Positions 1 through 8,470 of a DNA stretch of 64,000 nucleotides are shown piece after piece. The position numbers were made by a program, and so were the translations under genes. A model generated the notes under the pieces. That model was not told where the DNA came from. It searched no databases and saw only the letters and a program-made list of their open reading frames with translations. The DNA comes from Bog-756 sp963828385 (GTDB taxonomy: Bacteria; Actinomycetota; Acidimicrobiia; Acidimicrobiales; RAAP-2), in the NCBI GenBank assembly GCA_963828385.1, contig CAWHEF010000002.1, positions 1,054,001 through 1,118,000 on the forward strand, given 5' to 3'. Position 1 is the stretch's first letter; each line of letters opens with the position of its first letter.

Positions 1-306
1 GGTGAACACCTGCCCGGGGGTGCGCCGATCCTCATGCTGTACGCCTCGGCCAACCGGGACGAGAACGTGTTCGGGCCGACGGCCTCGACCTTCGACATCG
101 CCCGAGACCCCAACCCGCACGTGGCGTTCGGCTTCGGCCCGCACTTCTGCATCGGTGCGGTCCTGGCCCGGCTCGAAGGCCGGATCCTCCTCGAAGTCCT
201 GGCCGACCGGTTCGCCTCGATCGAGCGGGCCGGCAAGGTCGAGCGCTCGGCGTCGCCGGTCATCGCCGGGATCCGATCGGCAACGGTCGTCTTCGGCGAC
301 CGTTGA
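1..306 (+). CDS. Cytochrome P450, C-terminal fragment (5' end outside window)
   Basis: This is the last ~100 residues of a cytochrome P450; the reading frame is open from base 1 and stops at 304-306. The haem-binding loop FGFGPHFCIGAVLAR, with the axial Cys, is intact at about residues 42-56 of the fragment, preceded by the usual ANRDENVFG meander region. The enzyme would be a haem monooxygenase using ferredoxin electrons. Family and substrate cannot be judged from this part. A second P450 at 30.1-31.4 kb belongs to the CYP125-like steroid group, but the two need not be related in function. No partner ferredoxin is visible downstream. Confidence 0.9.
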   Translation, partial: GEHLPGGAPILMLYASANRDENVFGPTASTFDIARDPNPHVAFGFGPHFCIGAVLARLEGRILLEVLADRFASIERAGKVERSASPVIAGIRSATVVFGDR

Positions 307-354
307 GCCTCCTTCGGGCGACCCCACCGCCGGTTGCCCGGTGCACAGCCGCGC

Positions 355-1248
355 TTACCGCGAGGTGCTCTCCGCTGCCGAGTCGAGGGCAGTCATCTGC
401 TGGTCGGTGAGGCGAAGTTCGCCGGCTGCACAGTTCTCCTCGACGTGGGCAACCGATTTGGTGCCGGGGATGGGCAGCATCGCCGGTGAGCGGGCCAACA
501 GCCATGCCAGCGCCACCTGGGCGACGGTGGCCCCGGTGCTGTCGGCGACGGCGGCGAGGTTGCCGCCCGGTTCGGCCAGGGCTCCCGAGGCGATGGGGAA
601 CCACGGAATGAACCCGAGGGAGTTGGCCGAGCAGTAGTCGAGCACGTTCTGGGAGGACAGGTCGGTCAGGTTGTACAGGTTCTGGACGCTGGCTACGGGG
701 ACGACCCGTCGTGCGGCGTCGATCTCGTCCGCGCTCACCTGCGACAGGCCGACATGGCGCACCTTTCCTTCCGAGACGAGGTCGGCAAGAAGGCCGAACT
801 GCTCGTCGGCGGGGACCTTGTCGTCGATCCGGTGCAGCTGGAACAGCTCGATACGGTCGAGACGGAGGCGGCGGAGGCTGAGCTCGCACTGTTGGCGGAG
901 GTACTCGGGCCGGCCGACCGGAGACCACTGGCCGGGGCCCTGACGGGTCAGGCCGGCCTTGGTGGCGATCACCAGATCGTCGGGATACGGGTGGAGTGCC
1001 TCGAAGATGAGGCTCTCGCTCACCTCTGGCCCGTAGGAATCGGCGGTGTCGATCAGGTTCACACCCAGCTCGACGGCGCGCCGGAGGACGCGGAGGCACT
1101 CGTCGCGATCGGCCGGCTCCCCCCACACTCCCGGTCCGGTGAGCTGCATGGCTCCGAAGCCGAGTCGGCGAACCTCTACCTCACCGAGGGCGAAGGTCCC
1201 GCTGGCTTCGACGGGTCGGGATGGTGCCGGGGCTGTCTGGTCGGTCAT
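355..1248 (-). CDS. Aldo/keto reductase family oxidoreductase
   Basis: A 297-residue NADPH-dependent aldo/keto reductase. The catalytic tetrad is visible: Asp and Tyr in DTADSYGPEVSE, Lys in IATKAGL and His in LFQLHRID. The C-terminal IPGTKSVAHVEEN segment fits the cofactor phosphate site. The frame is open a little further upstream, but AAGGAG lies 9 bases before the ATG at 1248, which fixes the start there. It is followed on the plus strand side by the P450 fragment and lies ~110 bp downstream of a same-strand SDR gene. The natural substrate is unknown. Confidence 0.9.
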   Translation of the reverse strand: MTDQTAPAPSRPVEASGTFALGEVEVRRLGFGAMQLTGPGVWGEPADRDECLRVLRRAVELGVNLIDTADSYGPEVSESLIFEALHPYPDDLVIATKAGLTRQGPGQWSPVGRPEYLRQQCELSLRRLRLDRIELFQLHRIDDKVPADEQFGLLADLVSEGKVRHVGLSQVSADEIDAARRVVPVASVQNLYNLTDLSSQNVLDYCSANSLGFIPWFPIASGALAEPGGNLAAVADSTGATVAQVALAWLLARSPAMLPIPGTKSVAHVEENCAAGELRLTDQQMTALDSAAESTSR

Positions 1249-1362
1249 CGAACGCTCCTTGTGCAGATCGCCCATGTTGTCATGGGCGTCGTCGGCGTCG
1301 AAAGATGACGGGACGGCTCTGTCGCTCTATCGACCTGGGCCCAGGGTGTCCCTTCGTGTAGG

Positions 1363-2259
1363 TCAGCGTGGAGCAGCAGGTGACTCGCCGAACGGCGGCC
1401 GTCCCAGCTGATCGCGGACGGGGGTGAACGGTGGCTGCACCGCATGGCGACGCTGCCAGTTGGCACCGTCAACCACCAGGGAGTGCCCGCTGATGTAGCT
1501 GGCATACGGGGAGCACAGGTAGGTGGCGGCCCAGGCGAGCTCGCGCGGGTACCCGACCCGACCGGCGGGCACCCGGCTGTCCTGGCCGTCGTACTTCCCC
1601 GGCACGCCGGCGATGGCGGCCGTCTCGTCCTCGTGCGGCATGAGGCCGGGCACGAGCCCGTTGACCCGGATCCCGTAGGGAGCCCACTCCACGGCAAGCG
1701 TCTCGGTCAGGTTCTTCACTCCGGCCTTGGCCGCCGCCGAATGAGCGAACCCCGGGCCGCCGGTCCAGGCGTAGGAGGCGCCGACGTTCACGATCGCCCC
1801 ACCCCTGCCCGCCGGTATGAGTCGTCGGGCGAGATCACGACAGCACAGGTAGGTCCCGTTCAAGACGATGTCCACGACGGTACGCCAGGCGTTGGGGCTC
1901 ATGTCCTCGGCCGGTACCGGGAAGTTGCCGGCCGCGTTGTTGACCAGGACGTCGATGGGGCCCACCGAGGCTTCGACAGCGTCAAACGCGTGGGCGATCC
2001 CGTCAGGGTCCCGGATGTCGCACGCCGCCGCGAACGCCTGGCCACCGGCTTCCTCGACGGCGCGTTTGCCGGCGGCCCGGTGGCCTTCGTCCCTGCTGAG
2101 GATGGCGACGGCGGCGCCCAGTCGTCCGAACTCGACGGCGATGGCCTTGCCGAGGCCCGTCCCGCCCCCGGTGACGACGACGACCGACTGGCGATAGCTG
2201 TCGGGGACGAGGGCGGCGGTGCCCAACGGCGGGGGAGGGGACAAGCCGGCCGGGGCCAT
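1363..2259 (-). CDS. SDR family oxidoreductase, 2,4-dienoyl-CoA reductase-like
   Basis: A 298-residue short-chain dehydrogenase/reductase with the Rossmann motif TGGGTGLG near residue 31 and the NNAAG motif. Its layout (NNAAGNF, then a long C-terminal half with GHSLVVDGANWQ) resembles bacterial 2,4-dienoyl-CoA reductases and related enzymes of acyl-CoA metabolism. The usual YxxxK pair reads SAAAK: the Lys is kept but the Tyr at that position is Ser, as in the dienoyl-CoA reductase group where the Tyr sits elsewhere (here possibly in GASYAW). It is divergent from an acyl-CoA dehydrogenase 115 bp away, which fits a role in lipid or steroid oxidation. The first ~20 residues are unlike the family, so the true start may be a few codons later. 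Confidence 0.85.
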   Translation of the reverse strand: MAPAGLSPPPPLGTAALVPDSYRQSVVVVTGGGTGLGKAIAVEFGRLGAAVAILSRDEGHRAAGKRAVEEAGGQAFAAACDIRDPDGIAHAFDAVEASVGPIDVLVNNAAGNFPVPAEDMSPNAWRTVVDIVLNGTYLCCRDLARRLIPAGRGGAIVNVGASYAWTGGPGFAHSAAAKAGVKNLTETLAVEWAPYGIRVNGLVPGLMPHEDETAAIAGVPGKYDGQDSRVPAGRVGYPRELAWAATYLCSPYASYISGHSLVVDGANWQRRHAVQPPFTPVRDQLGRPPFGESPAAPR

Positions 2260-2373
2260 GGGCGGAAAGCCTACGTCCGCACCAGATGCCGACCGCCAGA
2301 CCCGATGGCGACTGCCGAATGGGCGGCGCGAGCTTCGCTTGTGTGAGCAGAGGGGGCGGTAGCCTCGCGACTC

Positions 2374-3555
2374 GTGAACTTCGACCTCCCCCCCGAGCTC
2401 GCAGAGCTCCAGCAGAGCGTCCGCCGTCTGGCTCAGGACAAGGTGAAGCCCCGGGCGCGTCAGATCGACACCACCGGTGAGTACCCGGACGATCTCTTCG
2501 AGGCCTTCAGGGACGCCGACCTGCTCGGACTGTGCCTGCCGACCGATCTCGGCGGGTCCGGTGCCGGGATCTTCGGATTGACCATCGCCGTCGAGGAGGT
2601 GGCCAAGTATTCGAACGCCGCCGCCCTCATGTTGCTGCTGACCAGGCTGCCGGTCGGGCCTGTCCTCATCGCCGGCGACGACGAGCAGAAGCAGCGCTAC
2701 CTCCCCGGCATCGCGTCGGGAGCGCTCCGCGCCGGCTTTGGCCTCTCGGAGGCAACGGCGGGTAGCGACGTGGCCGGGATGCGCACACGGGCCGTTCCGG
2801 ATACCTCGGCCGGCAACGAGGGGGGATGGGTCATCTCCGGGACGAAGTGCTGGATGTCCGGTGTCTGTGAGGCCGACTGGTACACCGTGTTCGCCAAGAC
2901 GGGGGACCCCTCGTCACGGCGCCACGACGACATCACCGCGTTCATCGTCGAGCGATCGTGGCCGGGCGTGTCGATCGGGAGGACCGACCACAAGATGGGG
3001 GTCCGGGGGGTCGACACGGGAGAGCTGGTGCTGGACGAGGTACGGGTGCCGGCGGCCAACGTGATCGGCGAGGTCGGCGGGTTCCGCCTGGCCATGCTCG
3101 GCCTCAACGCCATGCGGCCCATCGTGGCCGCCAGGGGAATCGGCCTGGCCGAGGGCGCTCTCATGTACGCCACCGAGTACGCGCACAAGCGGGAGGCGTT
3201 CGGCGGCACCATCGCCGACTTCCAGGGAATCCAGTGGGAGATCGCCAAGATGGCCGTCGACATCGAGGCGGCCCGGCTGCTGACCTACCGGGCGGCAGCG
3301 CTGGCCGACGAGGGGAAGTTCACCAAGGAATACGTGCCGTACCTGTCCATGGCCAAGTACCACGCCACCGAGCTCGCCGTTCGTGCGTCGGGTCTGGCTG
3401 TCCAGCTCCTCGGGGCGGCTGGCTACATGGAGGATCATCCGACCGAGCAGTGGTACCGGGACGCCCGCCAGCTGACCATCGTCGAAGGCACGTCCCAGGT
3501 CCAGCTCGGCCTCATCGCCCGAGGGGTGCTCAACCACGACCTCTGGTGGGACTAG
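2374..3555 (+). CDS. Acyl-CoA dehydrogenase
   Basis: A 393-residue flavin-dependent acyl-CoA dehydrogenase, GTG start. All parts of the family are present: N-terminal helical domain, FGLSEATAGSDVAGMRTRA at the middle beta domain (FAD and substrate contacts), YAHKREAFGGTIADFQGIQ in the C-terminal helical domain, and the TIVEGTSQVQ segment carrying the catalytic-base Glu of the short/medium-chain type. It would oxidise an acyl-CoA to the enoyl-CoA and pass electrons to ETF. trpD starts two bases after its stop, so the two are probably cotranscribed, although they share no pathway. The acyl chain it prefers is unknown. Confidence 0.93.
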   Translation: MNFDLPPELAELQQSVRRLAQDKVKPRARQIDTTGEYPDDLFEAFRDADLLGLCLPTDLGGSGAGIFGLTIAVEEVAKYSNAAALMLLLTRLPVGPVLIAGDDEQKQRYLPGIASGALRAGFGLSEATAGSDVAGMRTRAVPDTSAGNEGGWVISGTKCWMSGVCEADWYTVFAKTGDPSSRRHDDITAFIVERSWPGVSIGRTDHKMGVRGVDTGELVLDEVRVPAANVIGEVGGFRLAMLGLNAMRPIVAARGIGLAEGALMYATEYAHKREAFGGTIADFQGIQWEIAKMAVDIEAARLLTYRAAALADEGKFTKEYVPYLSMAKYHATELAVRASGLAVQLLGAAGYMEDHPTEQWYRDARQLTIVEGTSQVQLGLIARGVLNHDLWWD

Positions 3556-3557
3556 CG

Positions 3558-4688
3558 ATGGAGGCGGCGGCCTCTTCGGAGGACACCGGGTCGACCGGCA
3601 GCGAGGGGGCGTCCAGGTCAGAGGTGTTCTCCCGGCTCGGCGCCTGGCCCGGCGTGCTGACCACGCTCCTCGCCGGTACGTCGCTCACCGCCGAGGAGGC
3701 CGAGTCCGTGTTCGGCGAGATCCTGTCGGGTCGATCCGAACCGGCCCATATCGCCGCACTGGCCGTTGCCCTGCGGGCGAAGGGCGAGGCCGTCGACGAG
3801 ATGACGGGCTTCGTCCGGGCCATGGTGTCCCATGCCACGCCCTTGCCGCTTCCCCCCGGGGTTGACGTCGTCGACACCTGCGGGACCGGTGGCGACCGGC
3901 TGCGAAGCATCAACGTCTCGACCATCGCCGCCTTGGTCGTGGCCGCCACCGGGGCCAAGGTGTGCAAACACGGCGGTCGCGCCTCCTCGTCGGCCGTCGG
4001 GGCAGCCGATGTCCTGGAGGCCCTCGGGGTGGCGGCCGACCTGGGTCCCGCCGGGGTCGCCCGGTGCATCGACGAGGTGGGGATGGGATTCTGCTTCGCC
4101 CCCCGGTTCCATCCCGCCATGCGCTTCGCCCAGCCGGTGCGCAAGCAGCTCGGCATCCCGACCGTGTTCAACGTGCTCGGGCCGTTGGCCAACCCCGGAC
4201 GGGCCCGGTACCAGCTGGTCGGGGTCAGCAACCCGGTCATGGCCGACAAGATGCTCGGTGTGCTGGCCGCCAACGGCGCTCGACGGGCGATGATCGTCTA
4301 CGGCGACGACGGGCTCGACGAGCTGAGCACGACGGGGCCGTCCACGGTGCACGAGCTCGTCTCCATCCCCGGTGACGGGTACGACCGGTCGCGCTACCGG
4401 ATCGATCCGGCCGGTCTGGGGCTGCCGCTGTCGACCATCGAGGAGCTGCGGGGCGGGGACGCGGCCTACAACGCCGCTGCCATCAGGGACGTTCTGGCCG
4501 GGCAGCCATCTCCCCATCGGGACGTCGCCGTCCTCAACGCGGCGGCGGCGCTGACCGTGGTTGGCAAGGTCCCCGATCTCGGCACCGGGATCACCCTCGC
4601 CTGCGAGGTGATCGACGACGGACGAGCTGAGGCGGTGCTCGCCTCGCTCATCAGGGTCACCCAGGAGGCAGCTGCACCCTCCTCGTGA
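3558..4688 (+). CDS. trpD: Anthranilate phosphoribosyltransferase
   Basis: A 376-residue TrpD, which joins anthranilate and PRPP in the second step of tryptophan synthesis. The GTGGD PRPP loop, the NVST motif, the KHGGRASSSAVGAADVLEALG-type anthranilate/PRPP segment, MRFAQPVRKQLGIPTVFNVL and the metal-binding GDDGLDELS are all visible. The common KHGN motif reads KHGG, an Asn to Gly change in the substrate loop. The frame is open far upstream over the previous gene, so the ATG at 3558, just after that stop, is taken as the start. No other trp gene is in the window, so trpD stands alone here. Confidence 0.95.
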   Translation: MEAAASSEDTGSTGSEGASRSEVFSRLGAWPGVLTTLLAGTSLTAEEAESVFGEILSGRSEPAHIAALAVALRAKGEAVDEMTGFVRAMVSHATPLPLPPGVDVVDTCGTGGDRLRSINVSTIAALVVAATGAKVCKHGGRASSSAVGAADVLEALGVAADLGPAGVARCIDEVGMGFCFAPRFHPAMRFAQPVRKQLGIPTVFNVLGPLANPGRARYQLVGVSNPVMADKMLGVLAANGARRAMIVYGDDGLDELSTTGPSTVHELVSIPGDGYDRSRYRIDPAGLGLPLSTIEELRGGDAAYNAAAIRDVLAGQPSPHRDVAVLNAAAALTVVGKVPDLGTGITLACEVIDDGRAEAVLASLIRVTQEAAAPSS

Positions 4689-4757
4689 CGGTGCTAGACC
4701 GACATCCGGCAGTCATCCATCCGGCAGTCATCGCCCAACCAGGACCGGGGGGTAGCC

Positions 4758-5978
4758 GTGCCACGCGTTCCGAGGTTCGGTCCGAGTCCGAAGCTGTTCC
4801 CGAAGCGCGTCGAACGCCGAATCGCCTGTCCACGTCGACGTGGAGGGCTGGGAGTCCTGGCCAGGGTGCTGCTCGTCACCGTCGTCGCGATGGCCACGAT
4901 CTGCGTCGGCGGAGCGTTGGGCATCGGAGGCTCCTCACCGGCGTTTGCCGACACCGTGATCGATGGGTGCACGATCGTCTCCAATCCGACCCAGACCCAC
5001 TTCACCAGCTGTCCGGGCGCCAACCTCTCCGGCGCCGATCTGTCCGGCCTCGACCTGTCGTTCGCCGACTTTTCGGGCGCATCCTTCGTCGGCAATTGCG
5101 CGCTCGCTCCATTTCCGACCTGTGCGAGCGCCGACCTGACCAGCGCCGAGCTGACCGACGCCGACCTCGCGAATGCCAATTTCGTCTCCTGCATCAACGT
5201 TCGTCCGTTCCCCGAGTTCTGTGGATCCGGAACTCTCCCCGATGCCGATCTGACCGGGGCCAACCTGACGGCGTCCAACTTGGTCGGAGCCAATCTCACC
5301 GGAGCCACCCTGACAAGCGCCGTGCTGAAGGACGTGTCGCTGGTCGGTGCCAACCTGGCTGGCGCCAACCTGACCGACGCCGACCTCACGAACACGTTGT
5401 TCTATGGATGCCTTTCACTGGGCGGGTGCCTCGGAGCAACCCTGACCGGAGCCATCCTGACGGGCACCCTGCTCATCCCATCCGACCAGACCGTCGGCGC
5501 CATGACGAGCGCCGGTTCGGTCGTCACCTGGCCCACTCCGGCCTCGCTCCCGGGAGCGACGCCCGGGCCGTGCACGCCGCCGTCGGGTTCCACCTTCCCG
5601 ATCGGCACGACCACCGTCACCTGTACCGTCACCGATACCGGGGGAGACGAGGCGACGGGGACGTTCCAGGTGGTCGTCCAGGCACCGCTGTCGATCACCA
5701 CCATCTCACTCCCCCCAGCGACGATCGGGGAGCCCTATTCGGCACAGCTGACCGCCAGTGGCGGCAATCCGCCCTACATCTGGCATCTGGTGTTCGCGTC
5801 GGAACGGCTTCCCTGGCATCTGACCCTCGACAGGCTGACAGGCGTCATCTCCGGTGTTCCGAACAAGGACAGCGCCACCACGACGTTCACCGTGCGGGTG
5901 TTCGACACTCCGTTGCCGACCCATCCCCACCGGAGGGACACTGCTACTGCTACGTTCACGCTGGTGGTCTCTCCCTAG
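4758..5978 (+). CDS. Secreted pentapeptide-repeat protein with HYR and Ig-like domains
   Basis: A 406-residue exported protein, GTG start. A basic N-terminus is followed by a hydrophobic stretch (about residues 33-56) and a likely AFA-D signal-peptidase site near residue 64. Residues ~80-240 are pentapeptide repeats of the A(D/N)LxG type, expected to fold as a right-handed quadrilateral beta-helix. Interrupting Cys-containing loops occur several times. Residues ~255-310 look like an HYR/Ig module (FPIGTTTVTCTVTD), and ~312-405 like a putative Ig domain (IGEPYSAQLTASGGNPPY). It is probably a cell-surface or secreted adhesion or structural protein. No enzyme motif is seen, and the ligand is unknown. 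Confidence 0.85.
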   Translation: MPRVPRFGPSPKLFPKRVERRIACPRRRGGLGVLARVLLVTVVAMATICVGGALGIGGSSPAFADTVIDGCTIVSNPTQTHFTSCPGANLSGADLSGLDLSFADFSGASFVGNCALAPFPTCASADLTSAELTDADLANANFVSCINVRPFPEFCGSGTLPDADLTGANLTASNLVGANLTGATLTSAVLKDVSLVGANLAGANLTDADLTNTLFYGCLSLGGCLGATLTGAILTGTLLIPSDQTVGAMTSAGSVVTWPTPASLPGATPGPCTPPSGSTFPIGTTTVTCTVTDTGGDEATGTFQVVVQAPLSITTISLPPATIGEPYSAQLTASGGNPPYIWHLVFASERLPWHLTLDRLTGVISGVPNKDSATTTFTVRVFDTPLPTHPHRRDTATATFTLVVSP

Positions 5979-5985
5979 CACTCGT

Positions 5986-6073
5986 GAGGGGCAGCGGAGC
6001 TGAACGAGGGGCAGCGGAGCTGAACGAGGAGCAGCGGAGCTGAACGAGGAGCAGCGGAGCTGAACGAGGAGCG
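5986..6073. repeat. 20-bp tandem repeat, about 4.4 copies
   Basis: Four consecutive 20-bp units of GAGGRGCAGCGGAGCTGAAC (units at 5986, 6006, 6026 and 6046) and a partial fifth unit. The first two units have G and the later ones A at the fifth base. The array begins 8 bases after the stop of the pentapeptide-repeat gene and lies between two genes reading toward each other. It has no spacers, so it is not a CRISPR. Confidence 0.95.
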
Positions 6074-6130
6074 GTGATCCGGACCGGGCTCCGCCTCCGC
6101 GCTTCGGCCGCGTTGTCGCTGGCACGACCG

Positions 6131-7114
6131 CTACCCACCCGGTCCCGCCGCTACAGCAGTGCGAAGGTGGCGCCGATCCGGGTGGGAGAGTCCCCCGCCG
6201 CCGGGCCCGTCGGCGCCGAGGGTACGCCGGTTGGACCGCGGCGCCCACGACCGGATGAGCCGACCTTCGAGCACCGCCGCCGACGAGAGATCCGGGCAGG
6301 TCCGATGGTGCACCTGTTGCATCTGACGTAGCAACCTCCTGACATCGGCACCTCTCCCGCCGGCGAAGAGCGATCGGACCTGTGCCCGCAGATCTGCCGC
6401 GCTGCCCACCGAAAGGACGTCTCCGGTCCCATCGGTGAACCAGTAGACGCCCGGTCGGCGGGGGAGCCCGACGGTGAGCCGGAGCTTGGCGGCGCCGGGA
6501 TGCCCCAGCAGGCGCGGTAGATCGAGGAGCTCGTCGAGGCGCAGGATCCCGAAGGTCCCTGCCCGTTCGAGTAAGGCGTGGAGGAGGTCGCCGGTAGCCA
6601 GGACGTCATCGAGGGCCCGGTGCGACGGCTGGTGGGCGAGGCGGAGCCATACGGCCAGCGTGGCGAGCTTGCAATCGGGCACCTCGTCACGGACGAGACG
6701 GCGGGCCACAGCCAGGGTGTCCACGCCGAGGTTGCTCAGTGGAGCCCTCCCCGTCGCCTCGAGGGCACGGTCGAGAAACGAGCGATCGAAGCGGAGGTTG
6801 TGGCCGACCAGGACGGCACTGCCGACGAACTCGAGGAACGAGGGCAGGATCTCGCCCGAGCATGGTGCACCGGCTACCAGAAGGTCGCTGATGCCGGTGA
6901 GGCCGGTGATGAACGGTGGGATCCGCTCGTCCGGGGAGACCAGGGTCTGATAGGTGCCGACCAGCTCGCCTCCGCAGTAGCGGGCCGCCGCCACCTCGGT
7001 GAGGGAGGACGTCAGCGGAGAACCGCCGGTGGTCTCGACGTCGACGACCACGAAGGACACCTCGCTGAGCGGGGTATCGAGCTCCTCGGAGGTCTCTGCG
7101 GCCGGTCGCTGCAT
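6131..7114 (-). CDS. DEDDh exonuclease with C-terminal GIY-YIG (UvrC/Cho-like) domain
   Basis: A 327-residue two-domain nuclease. Residues ~19-180 form a DnaQ/epsilon-type 3'-5' exonuclease with VVVDVETTG (ExoI), GHNLRFDRSFL (ExoII) and SHRALDDVLAT (ExoIII, DEDDh His). Residues ~210-290 form a GIY-YIG domain like UvrC and Cho: GVYWF, then LSVGSA, a conserved Arg in ADLRAQVRS and the metal-binding Glu in AVLEGRLIR. The second conserved Tyr is Ser, so this active site may be weakened. The same fusion is known in mycobacteria. The frame is open upstream, but the ATG at 7114 follows GGGGCGG and sits just inside a perfect LexA-type box (7130-7143), so SOS induction is likely. Confidence 0.88.
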   Translation of the reverse strand: MQRPAAETSEELDTPLSEVSFVVVDVETTGGSPLTSSLTEVAAARYCGGELVGTYQTLVSPDERIPPFITGLTGISDLLVAGAPCSGEILPSFLEFVGSAVLVGHNLRFDRSFLDRALEATGRAPLSNLGVDTLAVARRLVRDEVPDCKLATLAVWLRLAHQPSHRALDDVLATGDLLHALLERAGTFGILRLDELLDLPRLLGHPGAAKLRLTVGLPRRPGVYWFTDGTGDVLSVGSAADLRAQVRSLFAGGRGADVRRLLRQMQQVHHRTCPDLSSAAVLEGRLIRSWAPRSNRRTLGADGPGGGGLSHPDRRHLRTAVAAGPGG

Positions 7115-7129
7115 GCCGCCCCACAGTAG

Positions 7130-7143
7130 CGAACATATGTTCG
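7130..7143. promoter_or_regulatory. LexA-type SOS box
   Basis: CGAACATATGTTCG is a perfect 14-bp palindrome matching the Gram-positive/actinobacterial LexA site CGAAC-N4-GTTCG. It lies 15 bases upstream of the ATG of the nuclease gene and ~100 bp upstream of the divergent kinase-like gene. Position and perfect symmetry suggest repression of the nuclease gene by LexA. Effect on the divergent gene is uncertain. Confidence 0.85.
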
Positions 7144-7241
7144 TACAGGTGCTACCTCGAGGCGGGCGCGACCAATCACGGGCGGGCACCGTATGCCGGG
7201 GCAAGGTAGCGCAGACCGTTTCGAGCGGAGACAATCGACCG

Positions 7242-8045
7242 ATGGGCTCGGCAGGTCGGATCGACGACTGGCGTCATCGGTTCGTGGACGTCGTGGGCCC
7301 GATCGAGCAGGTGTGGGAGCTCGGTCGGGGGCGCTGGAAGGTCGCCGTCGACGACCGGTGCGTGGTGGTCAAGACGGGAGGCGGCCTCGCCGATGAGGCG
7401 GCCGGCCTCTGCGCCCTTTCCGGCGTTCCCGGGGCCCCGCCGGTGCCCGAGGTGCTGGTGGCCGAACCGGATCTCCTGGTGCTGGCCTGGGTCGACCAGG
7501 CGCCGAGGTCACCTCGGCACGAGGAGGCGCTCGGAGCGATGCTGGCGGAACTCCACAGTGCGTCGTGGCCGGAGTGGGGCGGGGGATCATCGTGGATCGG
7601 CGCCTGCGCCGTCGACCCGGCACCCGCCACCGATGGCGCCGACTTCTATCTCACGCGCCTCACGGCCCTGGCCGGCCGGTGCGGACTGGGCGGCGCCATG
7701 GCGTCAGCGTCGGGCCGCTTGGGCGACCTGTTCCCGCCGGGAGGGCCGGTGCTGGTCCACGGCGACCTCTGGTGGGGGAACGTGCTCTGGGGCGCCGACG
7801 GCCGCCCGTGGTTCATCGACCCGTCGGTGCACGGGGGACATCCCGAGGAGGATCTCGTCATGCTCGGCCTGTTCGGGTCCGTCCCCGACCGGACCCTCGG
7901 GGCCTATCAGGAGGTGCGCCCGTTGGAGCCGGGCTTCAGGGACCGAGAGCCGCTGTTCCGGCTGTACCCGCTCCTCGTCCACACCGTGCTGTTCGGAGGC
8001 GGGTACCGGGACGAGGCCGCCGCCATCCTGGCCCGCAACCGGTGA
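7242..8045 (+). CDS. Fructosamine kinase family protein
   Basis: A 267-residue aminoglycoside-phosphotransferase-fold kinase close to the fructosamine-3-kinase/YniA family, which phosphorylates sugars attached to protein amines so that they fall off. The catalytic loop HGDLWWGNVLW and the metal-binding FIDPSVHGGHPEEDL are present; the small N-terminal lobe has VVVKTGGG for ATP. The ATG at 7242 is chosen because the frame upstream runs into the divergent gene's promoter. The length is slightly short of the usual ~290. Glycation repair is the likely role, inferred from family only. Confidence 0.85.
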   Translation: MGSAGRIDDWRHRFVDVVGPIEQVWELGRGRWKVAVDDRCVVVKTGGGLADEAAGLCALSGVPGAPPVPEVLVAEPDLLVLAWVDQAPRSPRHEEALGAMLAELHSASWPEWGGGSSWIGACAVDPAPATDGADFYLTRLTALAGRCGLGGAMASASGRLGDLFPPGGPVLVHGDLWWGNVLWGADGRPWFIDPSVHGGHPEEDLVMLGLFGSVPDRTLGAYQEVRPLEPGFRDREPLFRLYPLLVHTVLFGGGYRDEAAAILARNR

Positions 8046-8101
8046 GCCGCTCCAAGAGAACCCCGAGGAGACAGCGGCCTTTAGCCGACTACCGTGGGGA
8101 T

Positions 8102-8410
8102 GTGAGCACCGACGCCCCATCGACCTCGCCGTCCGACTCCTTTGCCTCGGACGGCGATGCCGGTTCGTCCGCCGGTGGGGAGACCCGCTACCGGTGTCGG
8201 GCCTGCGGCAACCTGACCCGCTTCGATGTCGTGACCAGCCGCCGCACCCGGGCCTTCCACCACTACTCGGTGGGCGGCGAGCTCACCGTCGAGGATGTCG
8301 AGGTGCTCGACGCGGCCGTGGAAGAGGTGTCGTGCCGGTGGTGTGGCCACGGCAAGGCGATCGAGACCGTCGCCCGAGGCACGACCGAAAGCTCGTCGGA
8401 GGGGACCTAG
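8102..8410 (+). CDS. Small zinc-ribbon protein
   Basis: A 102-residue protein, GTG start. After a Ser/Asp-rich N-terminal ~27 residues there are two Cys pairs, YRCRACG and CRWCGHG, about 60 residues apart, forming a treble-clef or zinc-ribbon-like metal site. Between them is a conserved-looking FHHYSVGGELTVEDVEV segment. No enzyme motif is seen. The role is unknown; small zinc ribbons of this sort often bind nucleic acid or protein. It lies 56 bp after the kinase-like gene and 60 bp before the DUF503 gene, probably in one transcript. Confidence 0.7.
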   Translation: MSTDAPSTSPSDSFASDGDAGSSAGGETRYRCRACGNLTRFDVVTSRRTRAFHHYSVGGELTVEDVEVLDAAVEEVSCRWCGHGKAIETVARGTTESSSEGT

Positions 8411-8470
8411 GGACTTCCCGCTCGACCGCACCGGGATCCCAGTTCCCATGGGTCGGGTCATGCTGTGTGG

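Noticed and set aside
64..71. AACGTGTT, a KstR-like core near the left end
   Set aside because: It lies inside the P450 coding sequence (DENVFG) and lacks a promoter context. Such cores occur by chance in coding DNA.
2460..3263. Long open frames opposite the acyl-CoA dehydrogenase and trpD
   Set aside because: Shadows of well-supported genes on the other strand. High GC leaves such frames open by chance.
5391..5398. AACACGTT core inside the pentapeptide-repeat gene
   Set aside because: Coding, in the TNTLF segment. No relation to a steroid gene.
5986..6073. Short repeats that might suggest a CRISPR array
   Set aside because: The units touch each other with no spacers. The arrays at 12691, 21123, 44292 and 50180 are likewise plain tandem repeats, and no cas gene is present.
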